From NCBI RefSeq assembly GCF_014642915.1, contig NZ_BMJE01000001.1, forward strand, positions 186,001-250,000: DNA of 64,000 bases, written 5' to 3'. Every line of letters begins with the position of its first letter. Position 1 is the first letter of the stretch. A model generated the notes under the pieces. It saw nothing but the letters and a program-made list of their open reading frames with translations, was not told where the DNA came from and did not search any database. The position numbers and the translations under genes are program-made. Origin of the DNA: Flavobacterium suaedae (GTDB lineage Bacteria > Bacteroidota > Bacteroidia > Flavobacteriales > Flavobacteriaceae). This document shows, piece after piece, positions 9,473 through 17,160 of the stretch.

Positions 9473-10135
9473 TTATCGGATTATATTTCCGTCGCTCATT
9501 ACCAGCTTACGGTCTGCCATGTCGGCAAGATCTTCGTTATGGGTAACAATAACAAATGTTTGCCCCATTTCATCACGTAGTTTAAAAAATAACTTGTGTA
9601 AGTTTTCTGCCGAAGCAGTATCTAAGTTACCGGAAGGCTCATCGGCAAAAATTACAGCAGGTTTATTGATTAATGCCCTGGCAACTGCCACACGTTGCTG
9701 CTCTCCACCCGAAAGTTCTCCCGGTTTGTGATTTATTCTGTGTGATAGTCCTAAGTATTCTAAAAGCCTTTTGGCTTCTGCTTCAGCTTCTTTTTTAGGA
9801 GTATCGGCTATAAAAGCAGGAATACATACATTTTCCAGAGCGGTGAACTCGGGTAATAATTGATGAAATTGGAATATAAAGCCCAGTTGCAAGTTTCTGA
9901 ATTTAGAGAGCGCTTTGTCTTTCATTGCCAATACATCTTCGTTATTAATTAATAACGAAGTGCCGTTTTCTTTGGCAGGTCTGTCTAAAGTACCCAGTAT
10001 TTGCAATAAGGTTGTTTTACCCGCTCCTGAAGCTCCTACTATAGAAACTATTTCGCCTTTTTGTATATGCAGGCTAACTCCTTTTAAAACCTGAAGATTG
10101 CCGTAATATTTATGAATATTCTGTGCTTTTATCAT
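9473..10135 (-). CDS. ABC transporter ATPase, LolD/MacB type
   Basis: A 220-aa nucleotide-binding subunit. Walker A is GASGAGKTT (residues 34-42), Q-loop [16 protein letters not shown], signature [15 protein letters not shown], Walker [13 protein letters not shown] and H-loop VTHNEDLA. The length and the GNLD Walker B place it with LolD/FtsE/MacB ATPases, which partner with FtsX-like permeases, for example in lipoprotein release to the outer membrane. No FtsX-like permease gene lies next to it, so the partner must be encoded elsewhere. The ATG is at 10133-10135. Confidence 0.88.
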   Translation of the reverse strand: MIKAQNIHKYYGNLQVLKGVSLHIQKGEIVSIVGASGAGKTTLLQILGTLDRPAKENGTSLLINNEDVLAMKDKALSKFRNLQLGFIFQFHQLLPEFTALENVCIPAFIADTPKKEAEAEAKRLLEYLGLSHRINHKPGELSGGEQQRVAVARALINKPAVIFADEPSGNLDTASAENLHKLFFKLRDEMGQTFVIVTHNEDLADMADRKLVMSDGNIIR

Positions 10136-10272
10136 TATAAGCTGTTTTCACAAAGAAACGAACAATTTAAAAAATTATAAATGTTTTTTGGCACAATATT
10201 TACTGTATTTGTATTGTAAAGTTTAGTTAACGCGGCAATAAGGCGATTTATAATTATTAATTTTGAACAGCT

Positions 10273-10932
10273 ATGAAGAAGGGAATTGCATTAATTTTTG
10301 TTATGACTATTTTTTCCTGCCAGCTTAAAGGGAAAAACTCAAAAGAAGAAGTAGCAGAAAACATAAAGGAGAATACAACAAATACTATGGAAAATACAAA
10401 TACAGCGACTGCAATTTTTGCAGGAGGTTGCTTTTGGTGTACAGAGGCATTTTTTACTGATTTAAAAGGAGTAGAGAAAGTAGTTTCAGGATATATAGGG
10501 GGCACGGTTAAAAATCCCAGTTACAGGGAAGTTTGTAATGGCACTACCGGTCATGCCGAAGCTATTAAAATAACTTACAATCCTAAAGAGGTAGCCTACG
10601 ACGATTTGTTAGAGATATTTTTCGCAACGCATGACCCAACTACGCTTAACAGGCAGGGGGCTGATGTTGGTACACAATACCGAAGCGAAATATTTTACAC
10701 TAATGACGAGCAGAAAAAAGCTGCTGAGAATTTTATACAGTTACTGGAAAGTCAAAATATATTTGGTAAACCAATAGTTACCAAAGTAAGTGAAGCGAGT
10801 ACTTTTTACCCTGCGGAAGATTATCATCAGGATTATTATGCACAAAATTCAAATCAGCCGTATTGCCAGGCGGTAATATCGCCCAAGTTGGAAAAACTGA
10901 AAAAGAATTATAAATCGAAACTTAAAGAGTAA
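10273..10932 (+). CDS. msrA: Peptide-methionine (S)-S-oxide reductase, lipoprotein form
   Basis: A 219-aa protein that reduces methionine-S-sulfoxide in proteins. The catalytic GGCFWC motif places the nucleophile at C53, followed by GYIGG, GHAEAIKI, THDPTTLNRQGADVGTQYRS and a C-terminal YHQDYYAQN. The first 16 residues form a signal peptide with a lipobox-like end (TIFSC, C16), and a 30-residue charged linker precedes the catalytic domain, so this copy is probably anchored in the periplasm or outer membrane. Resolving cysteines are limited: only C56 and C197 (QPYCQ) stand out. It is divergent from the ABC ATPase gene with a 137-nt gap and is followed by its own terminator. Confidence 0.93.
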   Translation: MKKGIALIFVMTIFSCQLKGKNSKEEVAENIKENTTNTMENTNTATAIFAGGCFWCTEAFFTDLKGVEKVVSGYIGGTVKNPSYREVCNGTTGHAEAIKITYNPKEVAYDDLLEIFFATHDPTTLNRQGADVGTQYRSEIFYTNDEQKKAAENFIQLLESQNIFGKPIVTKVSEASTFYPAEDYHQDYYAQNSNQPYCQAVISPKLEKLKKNYKSKLKE

Positions 10933-10963
10933 GAAATAGTAATATTATAATTTGATATATAAC

Positions 10964-10989
10964 AGCCCTGCAAATTGTGGGGCTTTTTT
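10964..10989 (+). terminator. Terminator after msrA
   Basis: The stem starts agccc at 10964 and closes ggggct at 10979-10984, with G-U pairs, then a T run (ttttt). It sits 32 nt past the msrA stop and touches the 3' end of the convergent DUF6787 gene. Confidence 0.7.
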
Positions 10990-11293
10990 AGTCTTTAAAT
11001 AAAAAGCCGAAGCCCATCATTTTCAGCATTCTTTTCTCAAAAGCCCAAAAGAATTTGAATTGCCCGAATATAAAGCCAAAGGAAACGAGTAAAACCTGAT
11101 ATATAGGGAATATTAAAATTATATATAGCGGAATGTAGAAATAGAGTGGTAGAGTGTCTTTAGTAATACCCATCCATGCTAAAACCGGTTTAGAAAGATA
11201 AGCAGACGTTGAGCCTGTAACTGCAAAAACAATAAATATTATAACTAGCTGAAAATTACTATTTATACCCCAACGTTCTTTTAGTTTTTTCAT
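10988..11293 (-). CDS. DUF6787-like small membrane protein
   Basis: A 101-aa protein with two or three hydrophobic helices and a conserved-looking ERWGINSNFQLVIIF start and FGQFKFFWAFEKRM end. This matches the flavobacterial DUF6787 family, whose members have sometimes been named diacylglyceryl transferase without evidence. The longest frame starts with a GTG at 11344 inside the upstream gene; the ATG at 11291-11293 (MKKLKERWG) fits the family better. It lies 31 nt after the DUF6146 stop. Confidence 0.75.
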   Translation of the reverse strand: MKKLKERWGINSNFQLVIIFIVFAVTGSTSAYLSKPVLAWMGITKDTLPLYFYIPLYIILIFPIYQVLLVSFGFIFGQFKFFWAFEKRMLKMMGFGFLFKD

Positions 11294-11324
11294 AATGATA
11301 AACCTTCTCGCAAATATACCTGTT

Positions 11325-11777
11325 TTAGTATTGCGGTACAACACCTGTGAAGTTTTGATTGTTACTTATTTGAAAATAGACTAAATAATTGTAAAGCAAG
11401 TAGTTTACCTCATAACCGTAGTCAATATTAGGTCTGTAGTCAATTTGCATTTGGTACAAGTTACCGTATTTCAACGGATTTTGCGCTCTTATATTCCATT
11501 CGGTAACCCATTGCCTGTTCTTTACTTCAAGATAAGGCTGTTCATAATAGCCCCTTGGTCGTGCTGTGGAAGCAAGCCAACCTGTAAACCCCGGGTCAAT
11601 AATAATTATCTCATATTCTATATCATCATTAGCAATACGTACAGTATCATTTTTAATACTACTGTCAGCTAATTCTTTATTAGTAGTATTAGGCTCTTTA
11701 AAATTAGGTTTATTTGTTTTACAGCTAATTGTAAGGGTTGCTATAAGTATAGGTATGGTAAAAAAGAGCTTTTTCAT
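11325..11777 (-). CDS. DUF6146-like lipoprotein
   Basis: A 150-aa protein with a signal peptide and lipobox (TLTISC) and a mature domain containing IIIIDPGFTGWLASTARPRGY and DYGYEVNYLLYNYLVYF. These are the signatures I associate with the flavobacterial DUF6146 family; its function is unknown. It probably forms a two-gene unit with the downstream DUF6787-like membrane protein. The ATG at 11775-11777 is used. A hairpin terminator separates it from the upstream YtxH-like gene. Confidence 0.8.
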   Translation of the reverse strand: MKKLFFTIPILIATLTISCKTNKPNFKEPNTTNKELADSSIKNDTVRIANDDIEYEIIIIDPGFTGWLASTARPRGYYEQPYLEVKNRQWVTEWNIRAQNPLKYGNLYQMQIDYRPNIDYGYEVNYLLYNYLVYFQISNNQNFTGVVPQY

Positions 11778-11812
11778 GGCAATTGAATTTTATTGTATAA
11801 AGTTATAAAAAT

Positions 11813-11837
11813 AAAAGCGCCCTAAAAAGGCGCTTTT
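11813..11837 (-). terminator. Terminator after YtxH-like gene
   Basis: The arms aaaagcgcc (11813-11821) and ggcgctttt (11829-11837) with a 7-nt loop give a 9-bp perfect stem with T runs on both strands, 30 nt past the stop of the upstream minus-strand gene. Confidence 0.85.
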
Positions 11838-11867
11838 ATCACAATTGTTGTATTCTTTATGTAGTCG

Positions 11868-12182
11868 CTATGCTGTTGCTGAGTTGTAATTTTTCTCTTC
11901 GGTACTTGCTTTTACATCTATAGTATCACCAAGTTCCTTTCCGGTATTAGCCTTATGTTCTTTTGCTTTGCTGGCAAGATCTTCTCCTTTTTGTACTACC
12001 TCGTTAAATCTCTTTTTTGCAGATTCTTTTACATTATTAAACTTGTCTTTAAGGTCGTGTCCCAGTTCATCAGCTTTTTCAGAAACTCCGTCAAGATATC
12101 CTTTTCTTTTTAGTACAATTCCTACTGCTGCCATTGCTGCTACACCGGCAGCTATTCCTAATATTAGTTTCTTGTTGCTCAT
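11868..12182 (-). CDS. YtxH/LEA-like stress protein with one TM helix
   Basis: A 104-aa protein. Residues about 5-24 form a single hydrophobic helix (LILGIAAGVAAMAAVGIVL), followed by a long charged amphipathic region (ELGHDLKDKFNNVKESAKKRF and on) rich in K, E, D and A. This resembles YtxH-domain general stress proteins and LEA-like sequences. It is probably membrane-anchored with a flexible cytoplasmic tail. It stands between two hairpin terminators and is therefore likely monocistronic. The function is inferred only from composition. Confidence 0.7.
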   Translation of the reverse strand: MSNKKLILGIAAGVAAMAAVGIVLKRKGYLDGVSEKADELGHDLKDKFNNVKESAKKRFNEVVQKGEDLASKAKEHKANTGKELGDTIDVKASTEEKNYNSATA

Positions 12183-12372
12183 AATAATTTTTTTTGCTTT
12201 AATGATTCTACATTTAGTTGTAAGTGGTCAAGTAATGTTTTCCTTGATTATTACAGTACTAAATTAGTCATACTATAAGCGAAACTATACTAAAGGTGTC
12301 TTAAAATTTGATAACCAGTAGGTTATTTAACGTCTTGTTAGTAAAGGAGGGAGGAGATACAAAATCCGTGTT

Positions 12373-12402
12373 AAAAAAAGAGCTGGTATTAAACCGGCTC
12401 TT
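12373..12402 (-). terminator. Terminator after the 50-codon gene
   Basis: The arms aagagctggt (12378-12387) and accggctctt (12393-12402) pair with one G-U; on the minus strand the stem is followed by a run of seven T (complement of 12373-12379). It lies directly after the stop of the small gene at 12411. Confidence 0.8.
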
Positions 12403-12410
12403 AATGTATA

Positions 12411-12563
12411 TTATACGAATAATGGATAATCTTCTTCGTTACTTACATCTTGCTCCGGTTCATCTTCATTCCATTCGCCTTCCGTTGCATAACCAAAATT
12501 AAATTGATGTTTTGGGTTAATGTTAGCGAATAGTTTTAATAATAAATCGATTTTCATTTTCAT
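12411..12563 (-). CDS. Small 50-aa protein of unknown function
   Basis: An open frame of 50 codons runs from the ATG at 12561-12563 to a TAA (complement of 12411-12413). The product starts MKMKIDLLLKLFANINPKHQ, a basic amphipathic segment. It is followed by FNFGYATEGEW and a strongly acidic tail with ten D/E residues ending in PLFV. There is no signal peptide or TM helix. A second in-frame ATG at 12555-12557 is an alternative start. The support is its own intrinsic terminator placed 8 nt after the stop, a 160-nt AT-rich leader, and codon use like its neighbours. I do not recognise a family. Confidence 0.6.
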   Translation of the reverse strand: MKMKIDLLLKLFANINPKHQFNFGYATEGEWNEDEPEQDVSNEEDYPLFV

Positions 12564-12726
12564 CTTAATTTTTGCAATTTTAATTGATACAAACAGTACA
12601 ATTCTGTTTTTCTTAATATTTTATTGCAAAACTATCAATTACATTGTTTCGATGAAAATTTTTAGTAAAACTTTAATATTTACCAAGAATTATTAATGAA
12701 TAGTTTATGTTTTAGTGATAATTATT

Positions 12727-13098
12727 TTATTTGCCCAGATATATTCCCAGCCAAACAGCAAAGAGTCCTGTAATTATACTCGCTGCCATATAAGCAAACG
12801 CAGTAAAAGTATGTTGCCCTTGCAGCAGGTTTACATTTTCTATGGCAAAAGTAGAGAAGGTGGTGTAACCGCCACAAAAACCTGTTATAAAGAAATATTT
12901 AAAGTTATCACTGGCAATTTGCTGTTTTTCCATATAACCGAAAAGTAACCCTATAAGGAAACAACCTATGATATTTACTATAAACGTAGCAGCAGGAAAT
13001 AAACTGTTTAAATACTTATTGGCAAGTAAAGAGGTTAAGTAACGTAATATACTGCCTATGCCTCCGCCAAGACCTATTATTAATATTGATTTAAACAT
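12727..13098 (-). CDS. crcB: Fluoride channel CrcB/Fluc
   Basis: A 123-aa four-helix membrane protein that forms dual-topology fluoride-export channels as a homodimer. Signatures are GLGGGIGSILRYL at the N-terminus, NIIGCFLIGLL, and GFCGGYTTFSTFAIEN, which holds the central Na+ site and Phe-box residues. Only one copy is visible. It overlaps the end of the acetyltransferase gene by 8 nt and is probably translated from the same transcript. No fluoride riboswitch was seen upstream of that pair. Confidence 0.95.
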   Translation of the reverse strand: MFKSILIIGLGGGIGSILRYLTSLLANKYLNSLFPAATFIVNIIGCFLIGLLFGYMEKQQIASDNFKYFFITGFCGGYTTFSTFAIENVNLLQGQHTFTAFAYMAASIITGLFAVWLGIYLGK

Positions 13099-13645
13099 GA
13101 TTCTGAATGTATTTTACCATAGTTATCTTATCAGCTATGTGCTTTTCTTTAAAAAAGTTTTTAATGGTGCCACATTCTTCAAAGCCAAATTTATCATAGA
13201 GTTTAATCCCTGAAATATTAGAGGAGTAAACTTCCAGCCATATAATATTTACAGGTAAATGTTTTGTAGCAATTTTCAGTAGCATGTCCATAAGGCATGT
13301 GCCAATACCTAAATTTTGCCAATTGTTGGCTATACCCATGCCTAGTGCAGCAGTATGGAATATTTTTTCACGTTGATTTCCTGTAAGGTCTATATTTCCT
13401 ATTAGTTCGTTATTATGTTCAGCAACAAGTAATAAACTGTTTTTTTGCTGTTTATACCTGTTAATTAGTTCTGCTTCATCATCAACTGTATTTCTATATT
13501 CATATTCATACAGTGGAATGGAAGTAGTATTTTTTATATAACCTTTTTTCAGGCGTAGCAACGCTTCTGCATCTTCTGTATCTGCTTCACGAACAATTAT
13601 ACTTAAACCGTTTTTTAATTTATATGTCTGGTTTATTAAACTCAT
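13091..13645 (-). CDS. GNAT family N-acetyltransferase
   Basis: A 184-aa protein with a GNAT fold: AALGMGIANNWQNLGIGTCLMDMLLKIA contains the acetyl-CoA pyrophosphate loop (Q..GIG), and the C-terminal IWLEVYSSNISGIKLYDKFGFEECG is the typical beta5-alpha4 region. The substrate is unknown; protein, peptide or small amine targets are possible. The ATG is at 13643-13645. It is first in a two-gene unit with crcB. Confidence 0.88.
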   Translation of the reverse strand: MSLINQTYKLKNGLSIIVREADTEDAEALLRLKKGYIKNTTSIPLYEYEYRNTVDDEAELINRYKQQKNSLLLVAEHNNELIGNIDLTGNQREKIFHTAALGMGIANNWQNLGIGTCLMDMLLKIATKHLPVNIIWLEVYSSNISGIKLYDKFGFEECGTIKNFFKEKHIADKITMVKYIQNHV

Positions 13646-13771
13646 AGAAAACTTTTAAGTACAGTTTTTAGTTATTTATAAAGGCTATGCATGTTTACAA
13701 ATTTAACAAGTTTATTTATGTTGTGCGCCAAAACTATAAAACATAGCGTAATATTACCGTAAACAATTTAC

Positions 13772-13779
13772 TATATTTG
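13772..13779 (+). promoter_or_regulatory. Candidate -7 box for fabG
   Basis: TATATTTG matches the Bacteroidota TAnnTTTG -7 consensus exactly, 32 nt before the fabG ATG. No clear TTTG is seen at the expected -33 distance, so this is tentative. Confidence 0.4.
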
Positions 13780-13811
13780 CTACTTTGTAAAGAAACAAAC
13801 TAACGAAATCT

Positions 13812-14558
13812 ATGAAATTATTAGAAGGAAAAACGGCTATTATTACCGGCGCGAGCAGAGGTATTGGTCGTGGTATAGCAAAAGTTTTTGCAGAGCAGGG
13901 TGCTAATGTAGCTTTTACATACAGTAGCAGTGCAGAAGCAGCAAAAGTACTTGAAGAAGAATTAACAGCTTTAGGAATCAAAGCAAAAGGTTACCAAAGT
14001 AATGCTGCTGACTTTAATGCGGCACAACAACTTGTTGATGATGTAGTAGCTGAATTTGGTACTGTAGATATTTTAATAAACAATGCAGGTATTACTAAAG
14101 ATAACCTGCTTATGCGTATATCTGAAGAAGACTTTGATAAAGTTATAGACGTTAACCTTAAGTCAGTATTTAACATGACTAAAGCTGTACAACGTACTAT
14201 GCTAAAGCAGCGTAAAGGTTCTATAATTAATATGAGCTCTGTAGTAGGAGTGAAGGGTAATGCAGGACAAACTAATTATGCAGCATCAAAAGCAGGGGTT
14301 ATTGGTTTTACAAAATCTGTAGCGCTGGAGCTTGGTTCAAGAAATATACGTTGTAACGCAATTGCACCGGGCTTTATAGAAACAGAAATGACAGAAAAAC
14401 TTGGTGAAGATGTTGTGAAAGGTTGGACTGAGAATATTCCGTTAAAAAGAGGAGGAAGTCCGGAAGACGTAGCCAACGCATGTGTATTCCTTGCTTCTGA
14501 TATGTCTGCCTATGTAACAGGGCAAACATTGAATGTTGACGGTGGTATGCTTACGTAA
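13812..14558 (+). CDS. fabG: 3-oxoacyl-[acyl-carrier-protein] reductase FabG
   Basis: A 248-aa short-chain dehydrogenase. The NADP-binding GASRGIGRGIA is near residue 14, then NNAG, the catalytic serine in INMSSVVG, and Y156-x3-K160 (YAASK). The C-terminal VTGQTLNVDGGM is typical of FabG. It performs the first reduction in each round of type II fatty-acid synthesis. It is followed by the VWA protein gene after 37 nt. Confidence 0.94.
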   Translation: MKLLEGKTAIITGASRGIGRGIAKVFAEQGANVAFTYSSSAEAAKVLEEELTALGIKAKGYQSNAADFNAAQQLVDDVVAEFGTVDILINNAGITKDNLLMRISEEDFDKVIDVNLKSVFNMTKAVQRTMLKQRKGSIINMSSVVGVKGNAGQTNYAASKAGVIGFTKSVALELGSRNIRCNAIAPGFIETEMTEKLGEDVVKGWTENIPLKRGGSPEDVANACVFLASDMSAYVTGQTLNVDGGMLT

Positions 14559-14595
14559 TTAAAAAGAATATAAATTTATAATATAAGGGATTGGA

Positions 14596-16623
14596 ATGAC
14601 TACATCTATGGTTTTATTACTAATAGTAGCTGTTTTTGCAGCATTTGGATTGTCATTCTATCAATATATATTTAAAGCTAAAAAGAAGGGTAAAGCACTT
14701 TTCTTTTTAGCTTTTTTACGTTTCTGCAGTTACTTGGCAATATTTATTTTGCTGATAAACCCTATAATAACCCATAAAGACTTTGAAGTAGAAAAAACAC
14801 CACTACCTGTATTGGTAGATAATTCTGCTTCTATAAAAGAGCTGGGGCAGGATAGCTTGGTTAACAACCTTTATAAAGAGATAGTTGAAGATAAAGCCTT
14901 AAATGATAAGTTCGATGTTCAGTTATTTACTTTTGATGAAGGTTTTAACATGGGAGAAGAACCTGACTATAAGGGTAAACAAACTCATATTGCTCAGGCA
15001 GCACAAAACTTAAAACAATTATACAGGGGTAAAAAGTATCCGGTACTGTTAATTTCAGATGGTAACCAGACTCTAGGCAATGACTACATATACAGTTTTA
15101 CTGAGGATACCCAAGTTTACCCAATTGTAGTAGGGGATACTACCTTATACCCTGACTTAAAAGTAAATCAGGTAAACGTTAACAAATACGCACTACTTAA
15201 AAATAAATTTCCTGTAGAAGTTTTTCTTCAATACAGTGGGAATAAAAATATAGATGCTGAGTTTAGCATTAAACAGGGGAATACAGTAGTATATAAGCAA
15301 AAAGTATCATTTACCCAGAATAATAAAGCACAGGTAGTAAATGTATTGCTTGAAGCTAAAAAAGTAGGTGTACAAACCTATAAAGCGGTAATAACTTCTG
15401 CCGAAAAGGAAAAGAACACTTATAACAATACTAAAAACTTTGCTGTAGAGGTTATAGACCAACGTTCGGAAGTTGCAATAGTATCAAACATTACACATCC
15501 TGATTTGGGTGCTTTAAAACGTGCTATAGAGAATAACAAGCAACGTAATGTAACATTATTAAAACCTAATGAAGTAAAATCATTACAGGACTATAATGTT
15601 TTACTATTATACCAACCTGATGCTACCTTCCGTAATTTATTAGAACAGAATAAAACAGCAGGCTTAAATACTTTTGTTATTACAGGATTACATACTGATT
15701 TTAACCTTTTAAACAGGTATCAGGATTTATTAAGCTTTAAAATGACTTCGCAAAAGGAGAATTATACGGCGAAATATAATTCGTTGTTTAACCTTTTTGC
15801 TGTTGATGATATAGGTTTTGAACAGTTTCCCCCTTTGCAAAATCCATTTGGTACGGTAACAGTAAAGTCAAGTGCTAATGAATTATTGGGTTCAAGCATT
15901 AGAAATTTAGATACTGATAGTCCATTATTTGTTTTTTCTGAAAACGGAGCTTCCCGCAACGCTTTTTTACTCGGTGAAGATATTTGGAAGTGGCGAATGG
16001 AAACGTACCTTAAAAATAACTCATTTGAGCAGTTTGATGTATTTATTGATAAGACAATACAGTTTTTAGCTTCAAACTCTAAAAGAAAGTCACTTATAGT
16101 TAATCATGAAAGTTTTTATAACTCAGGTGAACTAATAGGTATAACGGCTCAGTTTTTTAATAAAAATTATGAGTTTGATGAAAATGCCCGTTTAACTATA
16201 AGCATTAAAAATACTACTACAGGAGAAAGTAAAACATATGATTTTTTAAAAGGTAATAATGAATATAAAGTTAACCTTGATGGTATTACCGCAGGTAAAT
16301 ATTCGTTTACGGTAAAGGAGAATAACTCCAATACTGTTTACAGCAGCTCTTTTGAAGTATTAGATTTTGAAATAGAAAAACAATTTGTAAACCCTGACTT
16401 GAAAAGACTGCAACAAACAGCTTTAAAAACAGGAGGGGATGTGTATTACCCAAATAATACAAAAACGTTGTTAGAGAAGCTAATTTCGAATGATAACTAT
16501 AAGGCTACTCAAAAAGAGATAACCCAAAAATCACCATTAATTGATTGGGTATGGCTATTAGTTATTTTAGCTATAACCTTAGCTATAGAGTGGTTTGTAA
16601 GAAAGTACAATGGTTTAATGTAA
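14596..16623 (+). CDS. VWA-domain-like membrane protein
   Basis: A 675-aa protein. Two N-terminal TM helices (about 5-25 and 35-57) and one C-terminal helix (about 648-668, in WVWLLVILAITLAIEWFV) flank a large periplasmic region. A MIDAS-like DxSxS sequence occurs at D75-S79 (LVDNSASI), the start of a von Willebrand A fold, and LLISDGNQTLG continues it. The middle region has Ig-like beta features. It resembles BatA/BatB-type and related Bacteroidota VWA membrane proteins, but no moxR partner is adjacent. The function is unknown. An aagggattgga stretch precedes the ATG, a rather good ribosome site for this phylum. Confidence 0.8.
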   Translation: MTTSMVLLLIVAVFAAFGLSFYQYIFKAKKKGKALFFLAFLRFCSYLAIFILLINPIITHKDFEVEKTPLPVLVDNSASIKELGQDSLVNNLYKEIVEDKALNDKFDVQLFTFDEGFNMGEEPDYKGKQTHIAQAAQNLKQLYRGKKYPVLLISDGNQTLGNDYIYSFTEDTQVYPIVVGDTTLYPDLKVNQVNVNKYALLKNKFPVEVFLQYSGNKNIDAEFSIKQGNTVVYKQKVSFTQNNKAQVVNVLLEAKKVGVQTYKAVITSAEKEKNTYNNTKNFAVEVIDQRSEVAIVSNITHPDLGALKRAIENNKQRNVTLLKPNEVKSLQDYNVLLLYQPDATFRNLLEQNKTAGLNTFVITGLHTDFNLLNRYQDLLSFKMTSQKENYTAKYNSLFNLFAVDDIGFEQFPPLQNPFGTVTVKSSANELLGSSIRNLDTDSPLFVFSENGASRNAFLLGEDIWKWRMETYLKNNSFEQFDVFIDKTIQFLASNSKRKSLIVNHESFYNSGELIGITAQFFNKNYEFDENARLTISIKNTTTGESKTYDFLKGNNEYKVNLDGITAGKYSFTVKENNSNTVYSSSFEVLDFEIEKQFVNPDLKRLQQTALKTGGDVYYPNNTKTLLEKLISNDNYKATQKEITQKSPLIDWVWLLVILAITLAIEWFVRKYNGLM

Positions 16624-16657
16624 TTAAATAATTTTTATAGTTACATTAATTGAAATA

Positions 16658-16686
16658 AAAAAAGAGGGCATTTTGCCCTCTTTTTT
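16658..16686. terminator. Bidirectional terminator
   Basis: A 13-bp perfect stem aaaaaagagggca / tgccctctttttt with a 3-nt loop lies between the convergent VWA gene (stop 16623) and the gene ending at 16688. It has T runs in both directions. Confidence 0.88.
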
Positions 16687-16687
16687 A

Positions 16688-17086
16688 TTATGCTATTTTT
16701 TCCAATAGCTGTACTTGGTCTTTTAATCGTTCAATGAGTAAGTTCATCATTCTTTTATTTAACCTTGACGAATTAGTTATATACTCATTATACTCATCAA
16801 TAGTAAACATTGCTATAACCATACCTTTTAAAGCATTTCTAAACTTTATGTCCTTTTGTATGGCATTCTCTATAAAAATCAGTTTTTTCTCTGTGTTAAG
16901 GCTGTAAAAATCACCTTTATGCTTATTTACATAGTTTAAAAAAGAAGCTAAAAAGAGATCATTCTGAAATTTAAGTATTGGTCGTATTGTTTTGTTTTGG
17001 AATATTTCTTCTTCTGATGATTGGGGGTGTATATCGCCTAATATATCACCTCTTATACCAATCAAACCTCTGTCTCTTGTTTCCAT
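16688..17086 (-). CDS. Conserved flavobacterial protein of unknown function
   Basis: A 132-aa soluble, mostly helical protein. Its start METRDRGLIGIRGDI and the blocks LRPILKFQNDLFLASF-like, YIENAIQKDIKFRNALKGM and NSSRLNKRMMNLLIERL match a family that I recall being called glyoxalase in flavobacterial genomes. No glyoxalase metal ligands or fold motifs are visible, so that name should not be trusted. It sits alone between two terminators. Confidence 0.7.
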   Translation of the reverse strand: METRDRGLIGIRGDILGDIHPQSSEEEIFQNKTIRPILKFQNDLFLASFLNYVNKHKGDFYSLNTEKKLIFIENAIQKDIKFRNALKGMVIAMFTIDEYNEYITNSSRLNKRMMNLLIERLKDQVQLLEKIA

Positions 17087-17108
17087 GGTTTTTATTTTAA
17101 ATATAAAA

Positions 17109-17133
17109 AAACCTCTGCGGCTAGCAGAGGTTT
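17109..17133 (-). terminator. Terminator after ompA-like gene
   Basis: The arms aaacctctgc and gcagaggttt with a 5-nt loop form a 10-bp perfect stem with A/T runs, 28 nt past the OmpA stop on the minus strand and before the next minus-strand gene start region. Confidence 0.85.
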
Positions 17134-17160
17134 CTATATTTAGTTATCAACAAGTTATTA

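Noticed and set aside
12183..12410. tRNA or other structured RNA between YtxH-like and small gene
   Set aside because: No acceptor stem, T-loop or CCA-like pattern; the only structure is the terminator of the small gene.
12308..12502. Plus-strand frame with an aggagggagga stretch nearby
   Set aside because: It runs antisense through the 50-codon gene and its terminator. The product is Leu/Arg/His-rich and unlike a conserved protein; the purine stretch is poorly placed relative to any start.
13646..13811. Fluoride riboswitch before the acetyltransferase-crcB pair
   Set aside because: The GGNGAUGG-type core and its pairing partners were not found in this interval.
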